Source: Bacteroidota bacterium
Lineage (GTDB): Bacteria > Bacteroidota > JABWAT01
Direction of reading: 5' to 3'
NCBI GenBank assembly: GCA_017303995.1
Contig: JAFLBE010000040.1
Coordinates: forward strand, 1-41,176
DNA length: 41,176 bases
Every line of letters starts with the position of its first letter. Positions within the stretch are counted from its first letter, which is position 1. The position numbers and the translations under genes are program-made. Shown piece by piece: positions 32,851 to 41,176 of this stretch. The notes below the pieces were generated by a model that was not told where the DNA came from, ran no database searches, and saw nothing but the letters and a program-made list of their open reading frames with translations.

Positions 32851-35799
32851 ATGAAAAATTTCCTTGTTTTCCTTTTTATCTTATTTGTATGTGCTGAGGT
32901 AACGGCTCAGGAACCCGGACATTTCAATTATAAGACAGAATTAGGACTACCGTCACACGAGCTTTATGATGTTTTAACTGATTCAAGCGGGTTTATCTGG
33001 ACTGCAAGTTCTGAAGGATTAGTTCGGTTTGATGGACTCAGAACGGTTGTCATGGCGATGAAACCAACCATCCGGCGATCTCTTTCAGGACTTCGTGTTG
33101 GTCCCGATAACCGGGTTTGGGCTGTCAATTTTGATAAGGAAATTCTGGTTACCAAAGGTGATTCACTTATCCAGCCGGTTGGGTTAAAGTCATCGAATAA
33201 CTATATGCTGCCCCGGATAGTTTTCCTACCAGATGGGAAAATGGCCGTTTCACAATCTGAAGGTTTCGTTATTTATGATACGGAAACAGAAAAAAGTGAA
33301 GTGATCAGCCGACCGGGTCGGGGTTCTGGTTTCGCCTTTGATCTTGTCTGGAGCCAAAAAGATAAAAAGCTTTATCTGTTTGATTCTGTATTTGGGTTAA
33401 TGGGGTGGCAGCCAGGAGATACTGTTCTTTCTGTTCTTCCCGGCAACGATACATATCGCCATCTAACCGGCGCAATTTTTTTAATTGACCATCCGGATGG
33501 GGTTCTTATTCTGGCGCAGGCTTCCCACGATTTCAGGATTTACAGGAATAGCAGGTTCGAGCGTCTGCCAGTATCTGACTATCTGAACCAAAAAAAAATC
33601 TGGGCAACCATGGGGAAGTATCTTCCCGGACATGGATTATGGATTGCTTCTTATAATGGTGTCTTCCAAATCGGTTCTTTGTCTGATCCATTGCCTGCAA
33701 GAATTTGGTTTCCGGGAGTTCAATTTTCAAATGTGACAGAAGATAAGGAAGGTTCGCTGTGGTTTTCTGGTCTTCAGGATGGATTGATTCAGGTTCCAAA
33801 TGAAAAAGTTCTCGTTTTCAATGAGAATAACAGCATATTAAGTGACAATAGCATTACTTCAATTTGCCATGGGCCTGACTCCTGGCTTTTTATCGGGCTT
33901 TACAATGGAGATGTTTTTGCCTTCGACAAAAAAACACTTGAACTGCGTGATTTCGGATTTAAAAATCGCAAAAATGTCGAAACCCTTTATTATGATGAGT
34001 CTTCGGGCAACCTTTTTATTTCGTCGGGCGGATTGTGGGTTATTCCAGACTGGAAGAACAGCAAGAATCGATATTCTGTTTCTAATGCCTCAATCAAACA
34101 TGTCAGAAAAGATTTCCGCGGGCGAATCTGGGTTGCTTCAAGTGGCGGAATTCAACAACTGCCAAAGGTTTTTAATAAAACAGGTTCACTGGAGCAAAGC
34201 CGGTTTGAAATCAGAGATGCCGGCCGAAAAGTAATTCCGCTTGGTGGTGACTCCATTCTTTTTGCAACCCGCACTCAGTTATTTGTCTATAAGTCAGGGA
34301 AATTGGTAAGGGAATTAAGGGATTCTTCCGGCCGTTCACTTTATTTGACTGCATATGCCTTTGATAATCAAAAAAACCTGATTTTTTATGCGGATAGAAA
34401 CGGTATTTTTCGCTTTCTTCCTTCCGGACTTGTAGGTCCCATTTTGGTAAACCTGAATCAAAAACCAATTTCAATTAGAGTGATGAAAGAGAGTCCGGTT
34501 GGGGTTTGGCTGGGTACAAATTATGGTCTATATCGCTGGGAACCCCATTCAGAACAGGCAGGGAAGTTTACGGGTCCTTACTTCCGTGAGGAAGTTACTT
34601 CGCTGGAAACAGAAAGTGAAAACCTGTTTGTTGGAACAGGAAACGGATTTTACAAGCTTCCAATGACTTTTTCACTTGAAACATCTACCCCACCCAAAAT
34701 CCAGATTCATTCTTTCAGTGTTAATGGAAAAGATACTTCGCTTTTACCTTTTTATAAGTTCAACTCAACTCCATCGGTTATTTCTATTCATTTTACTGCC
34801 ATTTCATTTTTAGATCCATCGCAGTATCATTTCCGTTACCGGGTTGTTGGGTTAACCGATTTGTGGACGGAAACGCCATCCTCATCACCGTTTGTCCGTT
34901 TGATTGGTTTACCATCCGGTGAGTACCGGGTAGAAGTTGAAACTGTTCTTTCATCCGGTTTAAAAAGTATAAAACCAGCTATCGTTGAATTTAGAATACC
35001 GCCACCATTTTGGAAAACGGGATGGTTTTACGCTTTGGTTATAATTCTCTTTTTTTCGGGTATTGTAGCCATTCACCGGTTTCAGGTTCACCGGTTTGAA
35101 GCTGAACATAAACGTCAACAGGAACGGTCTGAGTTGCAAAAAGAACTCAGACTGTCGCAAATGACGGCTTTGACTGCACAAATGAATCCGCATTTTATTT
35201 TCAATGCATTGAGCTCGATTCAAAGTTTTATTTTTAAAAATGATAAATTGAATGCCAATATTTATCTGGGAAAGTTTTCTGATCTGATCAGAAGTATTTT
35301 AAAATTCAGTGAGGCGATTGAAATTTCACTTGAAGAAGAAATCAAAGCTCTAAAACTTTATCTTGATCTTGAAAATCTGCGTTTTAACAGTCAGCTTAAT
35401 TGGACAATTTTAGTTTCTGATGACATCAACCCAGGAAATCTGATGCTTCCGGCTATGATCATCCAACCCTATGTTGAAAATGCAATCAAACATGGGTTAG
35501 GTCATAAACAGGAAAACCGTGACCTGCAAATCAGGTTTTCATTGGATAAAGACGGAGATGTTCTCCGGGTTGAAGTTGAAGACAACGGAATTGGCCGGAA
35601 ACGTTCATCCGAAATTAATGCCAGCCGACCGGGATACCATGAGTCGTTTGCCCATTCAGCTACAGAAAAACGACTTGAATTGCTCAATCAGGCCACGCCA
35701 AATCCGATCGGACTCATCATAACTGATAAAATCAGTGCTGATGGTCAACCGGCAGGCACGCATGTTATTATCACTTTACCTCTTGTTTCAAATGAATGA
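32851..35799 (+). CDS. LytS-type sensor histidine kinase with periplasmic beta-propeller
   Basis: A 982-residue protein. The signal peptide FLVFLFILFVCAEVTAQ is cut before EPGH. Propeller blades follow (SSGFIWTASSEGLVRFD, GRIWVASSGGIQQL, GVWLGTNYGLYRWE). A Y_Y_Y-like domain spans ~630-715, then a membrane helix (~721-742, WFYALVIILFFSGIVAI) and a coiled coil. The His_kinase domain has His781 in QMNPHFIFNALSSIQSFI, and the ATPase part has QPYVENAIKHGL and VEDNGIGRK. This is the LytS/YehU-type kinase architecture, expected to phosphorylate the LytTR regulator whose gene overlaps its end by 8 nt. The ligand of the periplasmic sensor is unknown. Confidence 0.94.
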   Translation: MKNFLVFLFILFVCAEVTAQEPGHFNYKTELGLPSHELYDVLTDSSGFIWTASSEGLVRFDGLRTVVMAMKPTIRRSLSGLRVGPDNRVWAVNFDKEILVTKGDSLIQPVGLKSSNNYMLPRIVFLPDGKMAVSQSEGFVIYDTETEKSEVISRPGRGSGFAFDLVWSQKDKKLYLFDSVFGLMGWQPGDTVLSVLPGNDTYRHLTGAIFLIDHPDGVLILAQASHDFRIYRNSRFERLPVSDYLNQKKIWATMGKYLPGHGLWIASYNGVFQIGSLSDPLPARIWFPGVQFSNVTEDKEGSLWFSGLQDGLIQVPNEKVLVFNENNSILSDNSITSICHGPDSWLFIGLYNGDVFAFDKKTLELRDFGFKNRKNVETLYYDESSGNLFISSGGLWVIPDWKNSKNRYSVSNASIKHVRKDFRGRIWVASSGGIQQLPKVFNKTGSLEQSRFEIRDAGRKVIPLGGDSILFATRTQLFVYKSGKLVRELRDSSGRSLYLTAYAFDNQKNLIFYADRNGIFRFLPSGLVGPILVNLNQKPISIRVMKESPVGVWLGTNYGLYRWEPHSEQAGKFTGPYFREEVTSLETESENLFVGTGNGFYKLPMTFSLETSTPPKIQIHSFSVNGKDTSLLPFYKFNSTPSVISIHFTAISFLDPSQYHFRYRVVGLTDLWTETPSSSPFVRLIGLPSGEYRVEVETVLSSGLKSIKPAIVEFRIPPPFWKTGWFYALVIILFFSGIVAIHRFQVHRFEAEHKRQQERSELQKELRLSQMTALTAQMNPHFIFNALSSIQSFIFKNDKLNANIYLGKFSDLIRSILKFSEAIEISLEEEIKALKLYLDLENLRFNSQLNWTILVSDDINPGNLMLPAMIIQPYVENAIKHGLGHKQENRDLQIRFSLDKDGDVLRVEVEDNGIGRKRSSEINASRPGYHESFAHSATEKRLELLNQATPNPIGLIITDKISADGQPAGTHVIITLPLVSNE

Positions 35800-36550
35800 A
35801 AAAATAACTGCACTTGTTGTCGATGATGAAGATCTTGCACGGGAAAGTCTCGTTGCTTTAATTGCGGAGTTTATTCCAAATGTTGAAGTGATTGGTACTG
35901 CACGTGACTTGCCTGAAGCAATCCGCCAGATCAATCGTCTGCATCCGCAGGTCATCTTTCTGGATATTGAACTTCCTGGCTATTCCGGCCTGCAGATTCT
36001 CGATTTTTTCAATCCGGAAGAAATCAACTTTGAAATCATTTTTACAACTGCCTACAGCAAATATGCAATCAGTGCGTTTCAACTCTCTGCAGTTGATTAT
36101 TTGCTGAAACCTATTCAGGTTGATCAGCTTGAATCTGCTGTCATGAAACTGGATAAAAAGGGTAACCGGTTTAATATCCAAAAAAATATGGCCTTGAAAG
36201 AAAACCTGACTTCCGGTAGCCCTGGTAAAATAATTGTTCCCCACTCTGAAGGATATTCGTTTTTATCAGTTCCAGATATTTTATTTGTGAAAGCATCGGG
36301 CGCCTATTCCGAATTTATTCTGGTGAGCGGAAAAAAATTGCTCGTTGGTAAAAATCTGAAAGATTTTGAACCCATGCTTGAGTCACGGGGGTTTTTCCGT
36401 CCGCACAGATCGTACCTGATCAATCTTCACCATGTGAAAGAATTTGTTCGAAAAGAGGGTGGTTTTGTCGTGATGACAAATGGGGAAGAACTCACAGTTT
36501 CAAATAATCGCCGTGAAGATCTTCTCACTGCTATAGCTTCTCTTCGTTAA
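35792..36550 (+). CDS. LytTR-family response regulator
   Basis: A 252-residue protein. The receiver domain (~5-120) has Asp11 and Asp12, the phospho-acceptor Asp58 in IFLDIELPG, Thr85/Thr86 and Lys106 in YLLKP. The LytTR DNA-binding domain (~150-252) has IIVPHSEGYSFLSVPDILFVKASGAY-like strands (kept short here: FVKASGAYSEF), GFFRPHRSYLINLHHV and VSNNRRE. I use ATG 35792, directly before NEKITALVVDDE, although the frame is open further upstream inside the kinase gene. The overlap with the kinase stop implies coupled translation. LytTR proteins bind paired direct repeats. No obvious LytTR operator was identified upstream of the neighbouring genes. Confidence 0.94.
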   Translation: MNEKITALVVDDEDLARESLVALIAEFIPNVEVIGTARDLPEAIRQINRLHPQVIFLDIELPGYSGLQILDFFNPEEINFEIIFTTAYSKYAISAFQLSAVDYLLKPIQVDQLESAVMKLDKKGNRFNIQKNMALKENLTSGSPGKIIVPHSEGYSFLSVPDILFVKASGAYSEFILVSGKKLLVGKNLKDFEPMLESRGFFRPHRSYLINLHHVKEFVRKEGGFVVMTNGEELTVSNNRREDLLTAIASLR

Positions 36551-36705
36551 CCTGATCGGGTATTTCACAAACCTGAATCCGTCCTTCGCACGTTCCCGTG
36601 GAAAATTAAGTCAATAAAATCCGATTCTTGTAAAATGGAATTGATCTGACGGCGTTTTAAAAACTCTTTTCAGGTCATTTCCTCATTTCAAACAGTTGGA
36701 TAAAA

Positions 36706-37086
36706 ATGCAAACATCAGCATCGAAAACAGTTTTCATTTTAGATGATGAACCTGGAACTGTCAGCTATCTTGACGGGTTATTTTCAACCTTTTTTCCTGA
36801 AATTGTGGTTGCCGGATCAGCTCAAAATCTTGAATCTGCCTGCCTGAAAATTGCCCATTCCAAACCTGACTTGATTCTTGTTGATATTGAGCTTTCCGGA
36901 CAATCTGGATTCGATCTCCCTTTTCATCTGAAGGCCTGGATTCCCGAACTCAAGCCAGTTTTCCTTTTTATTTCAGCCGATGAAAAATATGGTAAGCTGG
37001 CAATAAACCATCCCGGATCCTTTTTTCTGTCAAAACCCATTCAGATTCAGGCTTTAAAGGATATCATAGCCAGGTTGTCTGAATGA
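36706..37086 (+). CDS. Stand-alone receiver-domain protein
   Basis: A 126-residue single receiver domain. Asp13 and Asp14 form the acidic pocket, Asp60 in LVDIELSGQSGFDL is the acceptor, Ser90 and Lys110 (LSKP) are in place, so it should be phosphorylatable. DIELSGQSGFDL resembles the DIELPGYSGLQIL segment of the neighbouring LytTR regulator, and both have SAQN/TARDLPEA-type regions. That suggests duplication followed by loss, or never gain, of the LytTR domain; no LytTR remnant follows in 37087-37225. It could compete for phosphate from the LytS-type kinase or act through protein contacts. It is separated from the regulator by 155 bp. Confidence 0.85.
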   Translation: MQTSASKTVFILDDEPGTVSYLDGLFSTFFPEIVVAGSAQNLESACLKIAHSKPDLILVDIELSGQSGFDLPFHLKAWIPELKPVFLFISADEKYGKLAINHPGSFFLSKPIQIQALKDIIARLSE

Positions 37087-37165
37087 GCATGGATCTCTTG
37101 ATTTCCCTCATCAAGCCATCAGCTCATTTTATCAACTGAAACTCTGGTTTCACAAAGTCTGAAGA

Positions 37166-37194
37166 TTGACAAAAAACAAGAATCCGTACTTTTG
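37166..37194 (+). promoter_or_regulatory. Bacteroidota-type promoter of the large secreted protein
   Basis: TTG at 37166-37168 and TACTTTTG at 37187-37194 with an 18-nt spacer. This matches the TTG...TAnnTTTG pattern and is the clearest promoter in the window. It predicts a start near 37200 and a leader of about 25 nt with AGGA before ATG 37226. Confidence 0.7.
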
Positions 37195-37225
37195 ACTCAT
37201 TAAAAACTAAAACAGGAAAATCCCT

Positions 37226-40200
37226 ATGAAACAACTGCTCATGACCTTCGCCGGAATATTTATTCTGAACTGGTCTTTGTCTGCCCAAACCACCTGGACG
37301 GTTAATTCAACCGATGACACCAATACCGGATCTGGAAACACCGGAACTTTACGGTATGTGCTCACCCAGATTAATTCAACAGCTTCAGGAAGTCACACAG
37401 TTGATATGACCGGACTTTCTGGTACACTGACTTTGACCAGCCTTTTGCCAGCCATCAACTATTCTACCGTTATCAACGGACCGGGATCGGGCAGTTTAAC
37501 CATTTCAGGAAATAACCTGTACCGGATTTTCTTTGTCGGTGCCGGAACGTCTCCTTTTACTTCTGTAGCTCCAGCTTCGCCAACTGTTGAAATTAAAAAC
37601 ATGACACTTGCCAATGGAAAAGGAAAAGGCGGAAATGGTGCTGCCGGTGGCGGTGGTGCTGCTGGAATGGGCGGAGCCATTTTCCAGAATGCCGGAATTG
37701 TAACCGTTGAGAACGTTATTTTTTCATCAAATAATGCAACCGGTGGAAATGGATCATCAGCGGGAGTTGGTGGCGGCGGTGGATTTGGTGGTGACGGACA
37801 AGTCATCTATACTGGTGGCGTGAGTGGATACCTGGGTGGGGTATCCGGAACCAATACGGTTGTTGCTGGAATTGGTGGTGGTGGTGGATACCGGGCAACC
37901 TTTGGTGGTGCCGGTGGATTTGCTGCGGGTGGTGGATCCGGTGGTGCGGTTTCCAACGGTGGTGCTGGTGGAACCGGTGGATTCGGCGGCGGCGGTGGCG
38001 GCGTAGGAAATACTGCATCGAATACACCGGGTAATGGCGGATTTGGTGGAGGAAATGCAGGTGCAAATAAAGCTGGCGGTGGCGCCGGAATGGGTGGAGC
38101 TGTTTTCCTGAAATCAGGTTCACTTTATCTTAAATCCTGTTCATTCCTGAATAATTCTACTACAGCCGGAACAACTACGTCACCCGGACAAAGCGGATCA
38201 ACTTACGGCGGAGCCATTTTTCAATATGGCGGTTCACTTTTTACTTTGGCCGTGACTTATGGTTCTGCAGGAACTGCGAATTCAGCAACCAACTCAGCAG
38301 ATTATTACCGGTACGGTGGAACTTATGCAACTTTGAATCCAACCGTTTCGCTTCCAAAAGTAACTGAAAAAACGTCGAAATCGGCGGTTTTAAATGGGAA
38401 AGTTAATCCGAACGGAGGTTCTACATCCTCCAAATTTATTTATTCAACTGATCCTGATCTGGCAGGTTTTTCCGAAACTGCTTCTCAGTCGGCTGGTTCC
38501 GGAACTGCTGATGTTGCAGTTTCTGCAGCTCTTGCAGGACTTACCCCAAAAACAAAATATTACTATAAACTGATCGCCGAAAATTCATTTGGAACTGATT
38601 CAACAGATGTTGCCTCATTTGTTACCGTTCCTGCAGTTGACGGATTGGTTCTCTGGCTTCGTGCGGATACGCTCGTGACAAAAGATGCTTCCAATTTTGT
38701 TTCTACCTGGGGAGATTTGTCTGATCAGGGAAATAATTTCAGTCAGGCAACTTCTTCAAAACAACCATTGTGGGTTGATGCAGCGTTGAATTCTGAACCA
38801 ACTGTTCGCTTTGATGGATCAAATGATGTGCTCGGTTCACTCAAGTCGTTAAATCTGACCGCAGGTGCTTCCATTTTCATCGTTGCCAAAAACAGAATCC
38901 GTAAAACGAACAACGGACTATTCCGTGTGGCTGCAGCTGAAACCGGTGTGGCTTCTGATCTTGAACTATATTGGGAAGCTGGATCCATTCCGACAACCGG
39001 TGGCAATTTTGTTGCTTCTTCAAACCGGCCTGCCACAGGAACAACCGGTTTTACCTGGAAGAGAGATAATGATGCCGGCCCGGTTTCAGGAACCTATTAT
39101 GTGATGACAAACCGGTACATTTCAAACGGATTTCATGACTATTTTACCAACTCAAAAGGAATGGAAATGAATTCTGCTTCCATGCAAACCATGCAGCTGC
39201 CACTTTCTGCAAATATTGGTTTTATTGGAGTTGGTGTTAATTCGGCCATCGGCGAAGCCACTTACTATCATGATGGGGATATTGCAGAAATTATGGTTTT
39301 CGACCGGTCTGTGAGCAATGAACAGAAAATATTTATTGAAAGCCGTCTTGCAGCTCATTATGGAATTGCAAACTCAACATCAGATGCACCTTCTGTATTT
39401 GCAAATGCAGCCGGCTCAGGAAACTATATTTTAGGAACGACTGGTGCCGTATTGAATTTTACAGATCCAAGTAATACAGCAGGTTCATTAACTGCTGTAA
39501 CCGGAACCAATCCGGGTTCAATCGGGATTTTACCTGATGGCGTTACAGCTTTTTCTTCTGATAAATTCTGGTCGATCAGTCATTCCGGGTTAACCTCATT
39601 TATTTATTCAATTACTCTTGATTTGACCGGAATCAGCGGAATTACGGATTTTGAGTCGTTGAAAATTTTGAAACGTGCTGATGCAACTTCTCAATGGCAG
39701 GATGTCTCTCAGGCGCCAATCAATGCAACTGTTATTTACCATGAACCCTTTATCACCGTTTATGGCTTGAACAGTTTTTCTGATTTTGCAGTCGGAAGCA
39801 ACGAAGAAAATACCCTCCCGGTTGAACTTTCGGCTTTCACAGGTCAGATTTCAGGCGGAAAAGTAGTTTTGAACTGGTCTACTGCAACCGAAACCAATAA
39901 TTATGGCTGGGAGATTCAGAGACAAGAAGATAGAAGTCAGAAGTCAGAAGACATCCCTTCGACAGGCTCAGGGACCAAAAACTGGGAAACAATCGGTTTT
40001 GTTGCCGGCAAAGGAACAACAACTGAATCACATTCCTATTCATTTTTGTCACCTGTCACAAGTCACAAGTCCCTTTTCAGACTGAAACAAACTGATCTGG
40101 ACGGAAAATTTGAGTACAGCCGTATTCTGAGCATCGAACCTTTGCCTCAAAACTTTGAGTTGTCGGGCAACTATCCGAATCCGTTTAATCCGTCAACTTC

Positions 40201-40411
40201 AATCAAGTTTTCACTGCCTGAAAAAGGAAATGTAACCTTGAGAGTTTATTCTGTTCTGGGTCAGCTCGTTGAAACCAGAATTCTATCGAATCTTGAAGCC
40301 GGTGTGCAACTGGTGCCGTTTTTAGGTTCTGGCTTGGCTTCCGGACATTATTTCTATCAGCTTCAGTTCAATACAAAAGTTCTGAACGGAAGAATGACCC
40401 TTCTGAAGTAA
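37226..40411 (+). CDS. Large secreted Gly-rich protein with FN3-like, LamG-like and type IX-like sorting domains
   Basis: A 1061-residue protein. The signal peptide is LLMTFAGIFILNWSLSAQ. The N-terminal region (~20-130, TWTVNSTDDTNTGSG) resembles beta-helix adhesins, followed by a Gly-rich low-complexity region (~130-300, GGNGAAGGGGAAGMGG). An FN3-like module follows (~370-470, KTSKSAVLNGKVNPNGG). A LamG/ConA-like lectin domain spans ~475-710 (GLVLWLRADTLV, EPTVRFDGSNDVLGS, YYHDGDIAEIMVFDRSV). A further beta domain leads to LPVELSAFTGQISGGKVVLNW and the sorting domain (NYPNPFNPSTSIKFSL). It is probably a surface adhesin or matrix protein. Residues 900-919 and 941-950 are encoded by repeat insertions, listed separately. 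It has its own promoter and terminator. Confidence 0.88.
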   Translation: MKQLLMTFAGIFILNWSLSAQTTWTVNSTDDTNTGSGNTGTLRYVLTQINSTASGSHTVDMTGLSGTLTLTSLLPAINYSTVINGPGSGSLTISGNNLYRIFFVGAGTSPFTSVAPASPTVEIKNMTLANGKGKGGNGAAGGGGAAGMGGAIFQNAGIVTVENVIFSSNNATGGNGSSAGVGGGGGFGGDGQVIYTGGVSGYLGGVSGTNTVVAGIGGGGGYRATFGGAGGFAAGGGSGGAVSNGGAGGTGGFGGGGGGVGNTASNTPGNGGFGGGNAGANKAGGGAGMGGAVFLKSGSLYLKSCSFLNNSTTAGTTTSPGQSGSTYGGAIFQYGGSLFTLAVTYGSAGTANSATNSADYYRYGGTYATLNPTVSLPKVTEKTSKSAVLNGKVNPNGGSTSSKFIYSTDPDLAGFSETASQSAGSGTADVAVSAALAGLTPKTKYYYKLIAENSFGTDSTDVASFVTVPAVDGLVLWLRADTLVTKDASNFVSTWGDLSDQGNNFSQATSSKQPLWVDAALNSEPTVRFDGSNDVLGSLKSLNLTAGASIFIVAKNRIRKTNNGLFRVAAAETGVASDLELYWEAGSIPTTGGNFVASSNRPATGTTGFTWKRDNDAGPVSGTYYVMTNRYISNGFHDYFTNSKGMEMNSASMQTMQLPLSANIGFIGVGVNSAIGEATYYHDGDIAEIMVFDRSVSNEQKIFIESRLAAHYGIANSTSDAPSVFANAAGSGNYILGTTGAVLNFTDPSNTAGSLTAVTGTNPGSIGILPDGVTAFSSDKFWSISHSGLTSFIYSITLDLTGISGITDFESLKILKRADATSQWQDVSQAPINATVIYHEPFITVYGLNSFSDFAVGSNEENTLPVELSAFTGQISGGKVVLNWSTATETNNYGWEIQRQEDRSQKSEDIPSTGSGTKNWETIGFVAGKGTTTESHSYSFLSPVTSHKSLFRLKQTDLDGKFEYSRILSIEPLPQNFELSGNYPNPFNPSTSIKFSLPEKGNVTLRVYSVLGQLVETRILSNLEAGVQLVPFLGSGLASGHYFYQLQFNTKVLNGRMTLLK
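39925..39976. repeat. Heptamer array plus CTTCGACAGGCTCAG element inside a coding sequence
   Basis: Four 7-bp units in register (AGAAGTC twice, flanked by AGAAGAT and AGAAGAC, 39925-39952) run directly into a palindromic element: arms TCCC/GGGA around the core CTTCGACAGGCTCAG (39957-39971). The core is the reverse complement of the intergenic family at 4304-4318. Both are in frame and encode residues 900-919, between the beta domain and WETIGFVAGKG. Confidence 0.85.
40048..40075. repeat. Second heptamer array inside the same coding sequence (GTCACAA)
   Basis: GTCACCT, GTCACAA, GTCACAA and GTCCCTT in register. It encodes the SPVTSHKSL stretch in a loop just before FRLKQTDLDG. Confidence 0.75.
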
Positions 40412-40442
40412 ATGGTTTAGGTTTTCTGTCAGCTTCCTCCAG

Positions 40443-40472
40443 CAAAAAATCCGGTGAACGCCGGATTTTTTG
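40443..40472 (+). terminator. Intrinsic terminator of the large secreted protein gene
   Basis: A 12-bp stem CAAAAAATCCGG / CCGGATTTTTTG around TGAACG, 31 nt after the stop codon. Confidence 0.9.
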
Positions 40473-40622
40473 TTTGTTTCCAATTCCCACACTCAACCAC
40501 CACAAGTTTAATTCCCGCATATCTAATCTTCCAACATCCGAAAACGTTTTTATTTTCCGTTCCTTCTGATTAACTTTAAAAGATTTAAAATATTTTTTTC
40601 AAATTGAAACCGGAGGAAATTA

Positions 40623-41176
40623 TGTCAGATCCCCAGTCATTCCCATATCCGGGAATTGAAACCACCACAGACGGTACGGGTGCTGTGGTTTGGGTTGAAA
40701 CTCACATTTGTCAGGGTGCCTGTGCGTATCCGATTACGCCTTCCACGAATATGGGCGGTGGGTATCAGCTGGAAGTGGCCAATGGCAAAAGAAATCTTTG
40801 GGGTGAATCGCTGGCGTTTATCGAGCCGGAATCTGAACACAGTGCTGCTTCTGCCTGCGAAGGTTTTGCTCTTGCCGGCGGACGTGTGACGAATTTTACC
40901 TCCGGTCAGGGACTTGTTCTCATGAAGGAAGTGCTTTATACCATTTCCGGGAAACGTCTGCCTATCGTGTTTCATATCGGTGCCCGTGCGCTGACTTCTC
41001 ACTCCCTGAACGTTCACTGTGGTCATGATGACGTCATGTCGGTAGCTGATGTGGGTTGGGGAATGCTGTTTGGCCGGAATGCACAGGAAGCCGGTGATAT
41101 GGCTCTGATTACCCGCCGTGTTGCAGAAGACACCAGAACCCCGTTTATGTCGGTTCAGGATGGATTTTTAACGACT
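40623..41176 (+). CDS. 2-oxoacid (pyruvate):ferredoxin oxidoreductase, N-terminal part (3' end outside window)
   Basis: The first 184 residues of an open frame that runs off the window. It matches the N-terminal pyrimidine-binding domain of pyruvate:ferredoxin oxidoreductase: the ACAYPITPSTNMG motif (YPITPS is the family hallmark), ESEHSAASACEGFALAGGRV, FTSGQGLVLMKE, LPIVFHIGARAL and a VQDGF end. The enzyme oxidises a 2-oxoacid with CoA to acyl-CoA and reduces ferredoxin through thiamine diphosphate and Fe-S clusters. Whether it is a single-chain NifJ type or a subunit cannot be seen. GGAGG (40613-40617), 5 nt before ATG, is the strongest ribosome site in the window and suggests high expression. 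Confidence 0.9.

Noticed and set aside
35735-35791. Longer N-terminus for the LytTR regulator inside the kinase gene
   Set aside because: The receiver begins at ATG 35792. The upstream residues are a shadow of the kinase C-terminus in another frame.
37620-38100. Gly-rich stretch as a PE_PGRS-like or separate gene, and minus-strand Pro/His-rich frames
   Set aside because: The stretch is continuous in frame with the signal peptide and downstream domains. The minus-strand frames are the complements of GGT/GGC codons.
40637-41026. Minus-strand open frame over the oxidoreductase start
   Set aside because: The plus frame carries the YPITPS family motif and a strong ribosome site. The minus frame has no recognisable features.

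Overview
The window looks like chromosomal DNA of a Gram-negative bacterium of the Bacteroidota/Ignavibacteriota/Calditrichota (FCB) type. Three kinds of sequence evidence support this. (i) Three secreted proteins end in a type IX-like sorting domain containing the YPNPFNP signature. (ii) Five upstream regions carry a TAnnTTTG -7 element typical of the Bacteroidota housekeeping sigma factor; one of them also has TTG 18 nt upstream. (iii) There are hybrid-type sensors with a Reg_prop propeller and Y_Y_Y domain, and a LytS/LytTR pair. No rRNA, tRNA, CRISPR array, IS transposase or phage gene was seen. The species cannot be named from this evidence.

Layout: 1-680 is the 3' end of a GH3 beta-glucosidase. 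Positions 913-4042 hold small genes: a MarR-like regulator, rnk, a TfoX N-domain protein and an outer-membrane barrel. Positions 4365-10336 (minus strand) hold pcrA/uvrD, a membrane SpoIIE-type phosphatase and a lipoprotein, separated by repeat-rich spacers. Positions 10743-12755 encode a DEAD-box RNA helicase with a long Arg/Gln/Pro tail. Positions 13098-18183 are a lysine/diaminopimelate block (asd-lysC, then dapB-dapA-dapD), converting aspartyl phosphate to N-succinyl-amino-ketopimelate. A secreted DNase I-fold protein (18183-19358) is tightly coupled to its end. Positions 19524-21333 encode a UPF0237 (ACT) and UPF0210 pair. Positions 21521-25073 are a LemA / TPM / lipoprotein / nitrilase-family operon. 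Positions 25282-37086 are a signalling region with a propeller histidine kinase, a convergent secreted CotH-type protein, a LytS-type propeller kinase coupled to a LytTR regulator, and an orphan receiver. Positions 37226-40411 encode a large Gly-rich secreted protein, and the window ends in the N-terminus of a 2-oxoacid:ferredoxin oxidoreductase.

The most unusual signal is not a gene. Many spacers hold short tandem arrays whose sequence differs from site to site but whose period is almost always 7 bp (units such as ACGTGGT, AATTCGT, TACGGGG, CAGCTAA, ATTTAAA, ATCTACT, AAGTTAC). Two more heptamer arrays lie inside a reading frame (AGAAGTC, GTCACAA). The same spacers hold small hairpin modules in which copies have different arm sequences that still pair. 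This suggests families selected or propagated by period or structure rather than by sequence. They resemble the heptanucleotide short tandem repeats known from cyanobacteria, but the unit sequences vary here. I treat this as the best candidate for an undescribed system in the window.
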